The notes under the pieces: model-generated
What the model was told of the DNA's origin: nothing
The model's database searches: none
What the model saw: only the letters and a program-made list of their open reading frames with translations
Shown here: positions 58,442 through 64,000 of the stretch, piece by piece
Layout of the letters: every line of letters begins with the position of its first letter
Position numbering within the stretch: position 1 is the first letter of the stretch
Source of the DNA: Pratylenchus scribneri
Taxonomy: Eukaryota; Nematoda; Chromadorea; Rhabditida; Pratylenchidae
DNA length: 64,000 bases
Reading direction: 5' to 3'
Assembly (NCBI GenBank): GCA_030063045.1
Contig: JAQSEB010000201.1
Span: 1-64,000 of the forward strand
Program-made: the position numbers and the translations under genes

Positions 58442-60190
58442 GAAAAAAATAAATATTTTCCTCATAATTTGTTTTATTTAATTTGCTATTTTTAAAGGTG
58501 AATGACCGACTAAAGAAAAATGCGGCTATAAAATATCAATGAATGGATGCCTGAAAGTAATTAAAAAGATGATGAGATATGACAATAATGTTTATTTTGA
58601 TTTTCCGATATTGTTTTATTTATTTTGCGCTGGACATTTATAAATCGATGGATTGGTTCTATAAAATTTTGAAATAAATTTTTTGTTGCAATTTTATCCA
58701 CAATTTCCCTCTATGTATAAGTATTGATTTTTCTAAACACTAAGTCGCAAAATTAATTAACAAAATATAGAAATTACTTAAAGGTTTATTAATTAATAGG
58801 AACGGAAAACACGCTATTAAAATGGCTGAATAACAAATTTGCTTTTATTAGATTTTAAATTCCAAGAATAGGCCAAATTATAAAAGAATTTCTTTGTACA
58901 TTAAATGTGAATTGAAATTGAAGGGCTGAAGAGGAAGAGTCCATTCCAGCTTTATAAAAAATTGCCATCATTAAAATTATTTTCTTCATTTTTTTTAATA
59001 TGAGAGCCTTTTGTACAGCAGATAAGGATCAACATATTCATCCGATCTTACTTATTAGTTTAATTTAATATATATCTTTTTCAATATAAAATTTATTTAT
59101 TGTTTATTCACATTCTTATTATAAGGTCACTTTTACAAATTAGGGGTAAACTTTGTGAATTAATTAATTAAAATAGGGTTGCATCCCGGCCCCTCCCCGT
59201 CCCCGTCCCCCCCCCCCCCGTCCCCAGGCTTTTTTGCCCCCGGCCCCCGTCCCCGAAAATTTGGAAGCCATTCCCCGTTCCCCTCTCCGTGAGGTCGGGG
59301 ATTTCGGGGAAAATTTTAAGGATTTTTTTTTTGAAAAAACTCAACTAAATCATCTTTTTTTCTTTATTTTCTTGCATATAAAATGATATTACGTTAAATC
59401 ATCTTCTTTTTTCATTTCACAATTCATTATAAAATATTTTTTTGAAAGATGAAAATAAAGTTGCAAAATCCCCGAAATTTCGGGGTCCCCGCCCCCGTCC
59501 CCCGTCCCCGAAGTTTGGAAATCCCCGTCCCCGAAGCTTGCCTCCCCGCAATTCCCCGTCCCCGAAAATCGTCCCCCGGGCTCCGGGGTGCAACGCTAAA
59601 TTAAAATATTCATTTTGTAAAATGGATAGAAGTTGCAAGTTGAAGTAGAAAAGAATTCACAATTTGTGGAGAAAAAATACAAATAAATTGGATAGAGATT
59701 TTGGAGATCAAAACCGGGGTGTGAATTTTGTGTAAAATTATGCCAAAATAGAATGAAAACAATCAAAATGAACTACAAAAAAAGGAGAACCGGCTTCACT
59801 AAAATGGTGCTAATTAATTATTATTGAATTTTGGAGACAATTTTTTGAACAATTTTTGCTTTTTTATCATGTGAAATTTATTAAAAGAGATAATAAAGTG
59901 TCAAATTTTGAGAGTGAATTATGCCAAAAAACAAGAATATCATTTAGTAGGAGAGAAAACAATTTGCATGAATTATTAAAAGAAAGAAATATTAATAATC
60001 TACATAATACATTTACAAGTGTCTAATGATTAATCAATTTTCATTTTTGATATATATGGATAAAAATTTCACTTGATTATTATTTAATTCGAATTTTCTA
60101 TAGTCAAAAATCCTGGAATACGCATTTTTTAGGCAATATTCCAAAAATCAACTTTTTTTCTACATATTAAATATTTCCTATTTATTTTCA
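58442..60190. other. gene-free region with a C-rich inverted-repeat element
   Basis: Apart from the C-rich element at 59178-59594, this is AT-rich sequence without a supported exon. Its right part is the 3' flank of the membrane-protein gene at 60191. Confidence 0.35.
59178..59594. repeat. C-rich element with GTTGCA termini
   Basis: The ends GTTGCATCCCGGCCCC and, inverted, GTTGCACCCCGGAGCCCG frame runs of CCCCGTCCCC (including a long C homopolymer) on both sides of an AT-rich middle. It is an inverted-repeat element whose arms have been expanded by simple repeats. The open frames in it are artefacts of composition. Confidence 0.6.
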
Positions 60191-61708
60191 TTACATTCTA
60201 TTTCGAATTTTTATAAACATTGTTCCCATCCATTTTCCCAATGCCATTATTATATTGTAGAAGGGAGAGGAAGTGCACCATTTTGCAATTGGCAAAATTG
60301 TTACGGATTTTCCGGAAGTAAACCTGTTAATTTGTTTAATAATAAATTCACTATTTAATAATAATTTTAATATTCCAAAGTTTAAAAAATGTTGAAAATG
60401 TTGTAAAGTATTTTTAATCTACCAATGCAAGGCCATCATAAGTGGCATCAATTCCACGGTGCATGTTGTTAGATTTGATTTCAAAAGGCCATTGTGCAAC
60501 ATGTACCAAATGTGCTGCCCCTCCATCAATTTTGTGGTATTGCAAATGTAATCATGGATGCTTCAAAATTAAAAGATTAAGATAAAAAAAAAACATTAAT
60601 TCATTACGTAAAACGACTCAACACATCTGGACAAAAATAATTGTATATAATTGAATGTGGTTGCAAAACATGGATCATCCTTTTGCATTGTTGCTATAAA
60701 ATGTGATGAATAAATGAGTGTTTTCCCTTAATTAAAAGTAAATAAATACCTCGATGGTGAATTTCCCCTTATATATGATGAAGCGCATAAAAAGTAAGCC
60801 TAGCATTGACCCAATTGCCATATTTATATGGCATTTGCCATATTTTTGACCATCTCGCCATATTTTTTCCATATTTTTGACTTTTGCCATATTTTGCCAT
60901 ATTTTTGAGAACTTGGCAAATTGGACAAATTTTCTCTTTGTGAGGCCATTTTTAGCTGAAATTTTTCGCTGCACGGCCATTTTTAGCTGAAATTTTTCGC
61001 TGCGCGGCCATTTTTAGCTGAAATTTTTCGCTGCGCGGCCATTTTTAGCTGAATTTTTTCGCTGCGCGGCCATTTTTAGCTGAAATTTTTCGCTGCGCGG
61101 CCATTTTTAGCTGAAATTTTTCGCTGCACGGCCATTTTTAGCTGCAATTTTTCGCTGCGCGGCCATTTTTAGCTGAAATTTTTCGCTGCGCGGCCATTTT
61201 TAGCTGAAATTTTTCGCTGCGCGGCCATTTTTAGCTGAAATTTTTCGCTGCACGGCCATTTTTAGCTGAAATTTTTCGCTGCGCGGCCATTTTTAGCTGA
61301 AATTTTTCGCTGCGCGGCCATTTTTAGCTGAAACTTTTCGCTGCGCGGCTATTTTTGGCTTAAATTTTTCACTGCGCGGCCATTTTTGGGTTTAATTTTT
61401 CGCTTCGCGGCTAATTCAGACTAAAAAATTTCCCCTTCGCTGTCATTTTTGCGAATTAAAACTTGTTAAAGAAAGTGAAAAAAATTAAAGAATAAATGTT
61501 TTAAATGTATTTATATCAAATTTTAAGCTTTTAGAAAATGCCATATTTTTTGCCATATTTTTGAAAAATTTTGCCATATTTTTTCCATATTTTTAAGAGC
61601 TTATGCCATATTTTTGATCAGGTGAATGGGTCACCCTGGCCTAGCACAATGGTGACCAGAATGTAGACAATGTCACCCAGCGGAGTATCTTCACATTTGT
61701 AATGAGCT
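60191..61708 (-). CDS. unrecognised membrane protein interrupted by a hAT-like element
   Basis: Exons in phase: 61708-61635, 60799-60750, 60693-60608, 60560-60423 and 60323-60191 (stop TAA). The first visible exon (AHYKCEDTPLGD, then the membrane segment IVYILVTIVL) begins after a TTGCTATAG acceptor in phase 2, so the 5' end is missing. The coding run VLG/LLFMRFIIYKGKFTIE is split by the element at 60806-61638. A GT at 61634-61633 and an AG at 60801-60800 would remove it and keep the frame, adding Gln-Gly. Later exons encode SIIYNYFCPDVLSRFTIHDY, KLMEGQHIWYMLHNGLLKS and a C-terminus ending MGTMFIKIRNRM. It could belong with the gene at 62430-62980, but phases do not obviously join. The family is unknown. 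Confidence 0.6.
60806..61638. mobile_element. hAT-like element inserted in an exon, with internal 31-bp minisatellite
   Basis: Flanked by an exact 8-bp duplication GCCTAGCA (60798-60805 and 61639-61646). The right end GAATGGGTCACCCTG matches the element at 16571-17332; the left end (TTGACCCAATTGCC) has lost its first bases. From about 60951 to 61400 lie about fourteen copies of a 31-bp unit (GCTGAAATTTTTCGCTGCGC plus GGCCATTTTTA). Outside the array, GCCATATTTTT words replace the GCCGCATTTT of the other copy. Confidence 0.88.
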
Positions 61709-62429
61709 CTATAGCAAAAAAGATTGTATATTAAAAATAGACATTTTTGAGGTTTCATTAATGGAATTGCAAATCCACAAAAATCCAATCTATTCTCATA
61801 ACAGTCCTAAATCCATAAAAATTTCTGAAATTTAGTTGTAAATATTGAATAATCCATTCAATATATTTTACTATCATATAAATCAGCATTTATTATACAA
61901 ATTGCAGATACCGTATATCCAGTATTAATAATTATGGGAAAACTAAATTTTGTAGACCCACTAGAGATGGCTGCTAATAAAGAGGGAAAAGTACTTACTA
62001 ATAGCAGATTAAAACAGACAATTGGGCACCGACTGAATTTGGAGAATTGGCAACCGCAATGCGCTCAGATTTACAGTATTGGTTTAAGATTAGATTGGAG
62101 TATAGAAAACAAAGGAGATATTAAACAGCGACTTATTCCATAATCAAATGAGTGAGACTATTTTATGGTACTGCCTAAAATGTCCAACTGTGCTCATTCA
62201 AATTAAGTTGGTGCCCAATTGTCCATCCACCAGCAGTAAACTTTTCTGAGACATTCATGAGGATGATTCTAATACTGTAGAGTGGGGAAGAGGGCACTAA
62301 TAGAGGATTTACGGTATCGCTTTATATTATCCCTCTTCTTTACATTGAAAAGTCGTCAAAAATTTTATAGATGTTAATATTTATTGAATATTCAAAAAAT
62401 CAACCTTTGTGTGATATAAATGATTGCAA
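61709..62429. other. intergenic, with a third GGACAATTGGGC element
   Basis: Apart from the element at 62018-62231, no exon is supported. A 69-codon + frame at 61934-62143 overlaps the element. Confidence 0.35.
62018..62231. mobile_element. diverged member of the GGACAATTGGGC MITE family
   Basis: The right end GTGCCCAATTGTCCATCCACC is the exact inverse of the left terminus at 41079. The left side begins CAGACAATTGGGCACC. AGCAG-containing sequence flanks both ends, but the duplication is degraded. Confidence 0.65.
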
Positions 62430-62980
62430 TTAATTCAAATAGACCAATAGACCAATGCAAAAATAGAGTACATTATTCATAATTAAATGAAAAATGCTGG
62501 GCATATTCGTCGGGTCCATATCGCATCCATACAGAGCGAAATTATAAACCTATATTGATGCAATTTTATAGCATAAAATTAAAATATAACCGGTAAATAA
62601 ATACAAAATCCAATGATGGCAACACAGCCCAGCACAATGCAACATGCATACATTGTGAATGCGATATGAATGTTTTGTCTGGATTCGAATTTTCCGACAT
62701 AAATTTGATAGAGAAGATAAAGCATTGCCGCAATTGTGACCAATAACAAGAAAAATGTAAGCTGAAATTATAAAATAAATTTCCGAAAAATGTTATTATT
62801 TTTTGATTCAAGAATTCTGAATATTTCCCATTTTTATGCAGCAAAAATTCAAAAATTATTAAAACTTACAAAATGATAGACCATAGGAAACCACCATTTT
62901 CGCACAAAAATTCCACTGAGAAGATAAAAAATTAAATCAACAATTAAGGGAATGACATTCAATGCCCAGCCGCTGGCCAT
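62430..62980 (-). CDS. small four-helix membrane protein, 133 aa
   Basis: Three phase-0 exons, 62980-62870, 62761-62591 and 62549-62430 (402 nt including TAA). It starts MASGWALNVIPLIVDLIFYL. Membrane segments: IPLIVDLIFYLLSGIFV, LTFFLLLVTIAAMLYLLY, ACCIVLGCVAIIGFCIYL and IMNNVLYFCIGLLVYL. The loop YGCDMDPTNMPS before the last helix carries an acidic, Cys-containing motif. The splice sites are canonical (TTT|GTAAGT, TTTCAG). I recognise no family; a MARVEL- or tetraspanin-like topology is possible, but no diagnostic CCG is present. Confidence 0.7.
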
Positions 62981-64000
62981 CTTTTATTATTAAAATGAAT
63001 ATTAATTATAAAAAAAATATATAGCATTATTATTCCGGTAACACATTGGCGCGTTTTGAAAATAGTACATTTATGCGCGTTTTGAAAATAGTACATTTAT
63101 AATTTCAATTTACTCTAGTAAATAAGAAACCGGTTTTAGACCCTACAAACTTTATACCAAATTGTAGATCTCATCGAGACGCATCGAATGGCATATAAAA
63201 TTCCAGGATTTGGCCCAAAATTAAGGGTTTTAAACCGTCTAAACCATTTTTCCAGTTTTTGGTTTTAAACTCAATCTTAAACCGATTTTAGACCCTCAAA
63301 CCTTATACTAAATTGTATATCTGGTCAATACGCATCGAATGATATATAAAAATGTCAGGTTTATGGCCCAAATTAAGGGTTTTAAACCGTTTAAACCATC
63401 TAAAACAATTTTGATGTATATTAAACCGGAAACCGATTTTAGACCCCTACAAACCTTATATCATTTTATAGATCTCACCGAGCTGCGTCGATTGATATAT
63501 AATTTGTCATGGTTTATTCATAATTAAAGAATATTAAACCGTTTAAACCATATTTCCGTTTTTGGTTTTAAACTCTTTAATTTTGGGCCAAATCCTGGAA
63601 TTTTATATGCCATTCGATGCGTCTCGATGAGATCTACAAATTGGTTTAAGGTTTGTAGGGTCTAAAACCGGTTTCTGATTTACTAAAGTAAATTGAAATT
63701 ATAAATGTACTATTTTCAAAACGCGCATAAATGTACTATTTTCAAAACGCGACTCAACCTTCTGGTAATAGGGCGGAAAAAATGTGACTGATGATTTTTA
63801 TCGCATTAAAAAGATTGAATGGTTTATAAATGAAAGTGTAGGCAAATTTGGTGGATTTAAACTCCAAACTGAACAATAAATAAAAAAGCATTGCATTGTT
63901 TATTTTGCTTTGAATGAAAGTGTTCAATTTTCCGCCATATTTTCTCCAATTACAACTGAAGGGAAGGAAGCTAAATTATTCGCTTAAATATCAAAAATTT
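62981..64000. other. intergenic end of window, mostly a foldback element
   Basis: Dominated by the inverted-repeat element at 63050-63751. The remainder (63752-64000) shows no exon. Confidence 0.4.
63050..63751. repeat. 702-bp foldback element with duplicated GCGCGTTTTGAAAATAGTAC ends
   Basis: Each end carries two copies of GCGTTTTGAAAATAGTACAT in inverted orientation, followed by TTATAATTTCAATTTACT and AAACCGGTTT. The arms contain GATCTCATCGAGACGCATCG and its complement, the core shared with other foldbacks here. AAACCG-type words recur throughout. No target duplication was identified. Confidence 0.75.

Noticed and set aside
60951..61400. A 31-bp regular repeat resembling a CRISPR array
   Set aside because: There are no spacers. 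It is a minisatellite inside a transposon with a target duplication.
61708..62980. Joining the 133-aa membrane protein to the interrupted gene as one receptor, or their YGCD and HYKCED exons as mutually exclusive exons
   Set aside because: A phase-2 donor (GCTCT|GTATGG) would permit it, but the 133-aa gene is complete by itself and similarity of the two exons is weak. Transcript evidence would be needed.

Overview
The window is AT-rich eukaryotic DNA and very probably comes from a nematode. Genes are split into many short exons by small AT-rich introns with a TTTTCAG- or TTTAAAG-type acceptor. The gene set is animal: a Fic AMPylase of the FICD type, a Cys-loop ligand-gated channel, a bHLH factor, serpentine chemoreceptor-like proteins, U1 and U5 snRNAs and small secreted peptides. 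The base composition, the secreted peptides and an F-box-like family that I associate with tylenchid (plant-parasitic) nematodes suggest a root-knot-type worm, but the species cannot be fixed from the sequence alone. I rebuilt gene models by joining exons with matching splice phases; where I give a full length, every exon phase was checked by counting.

Layout. 1-770: 3' end of a membrane-protein gene (+). 1361-5357: secreted or membrane-anchored EEP-superfamily phosphodiesterase (-). 5924-9228: FICD-like Fic protein (+) with an apparent frameshift beside its autoinhibitory motif. 10048-13927: bHLH transcription factor (-) with a 2.5-kb intron full of pyrimidine-rich repeats. 13928-18242: gene-poor, with one hAT-like element. 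18243-29306: 17-exon Cys-loop receptor subunit (+). One of its introns holds a complete 17-exon gene on the other strand (21906-26213), and another holds a three-unit 630-bp tandem repeat. 29793-30418: divergent U1 (-) and U5 (+) snRNA genes. 31681-37054: two or three small secreted-protein genes, one encoding a 61-residue cysteine-rich peptide. 37700-47451: three tandem copies of a four-exon serpentine receptor gene (-), with a fourth, diverged one at 48629-50045. 50930-53233: an F-box-like-family gene (-) followed by a decayed paralogue. 53234-60190: mostly repeats and transposon relics. 60191-62980: two membrane-protein genes (-), one interrupted by a hAT-like element in a way that leaves a correctly phased GT-AG intron. 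63050-63751: a foldback repeat.

Three themes recur. Non-autonomous DNA elements are abundant, several with clear target-site duplications (8 bp, 9 bp, and one of TAA). Several long inverted-repeat elements share a core motif close to CTCATCGAGACGCATCGAATGATATATAA. GC-AG introns recur in unrelated genes. No CRISPR array, prokaryotic operon or viral gene is apparent.
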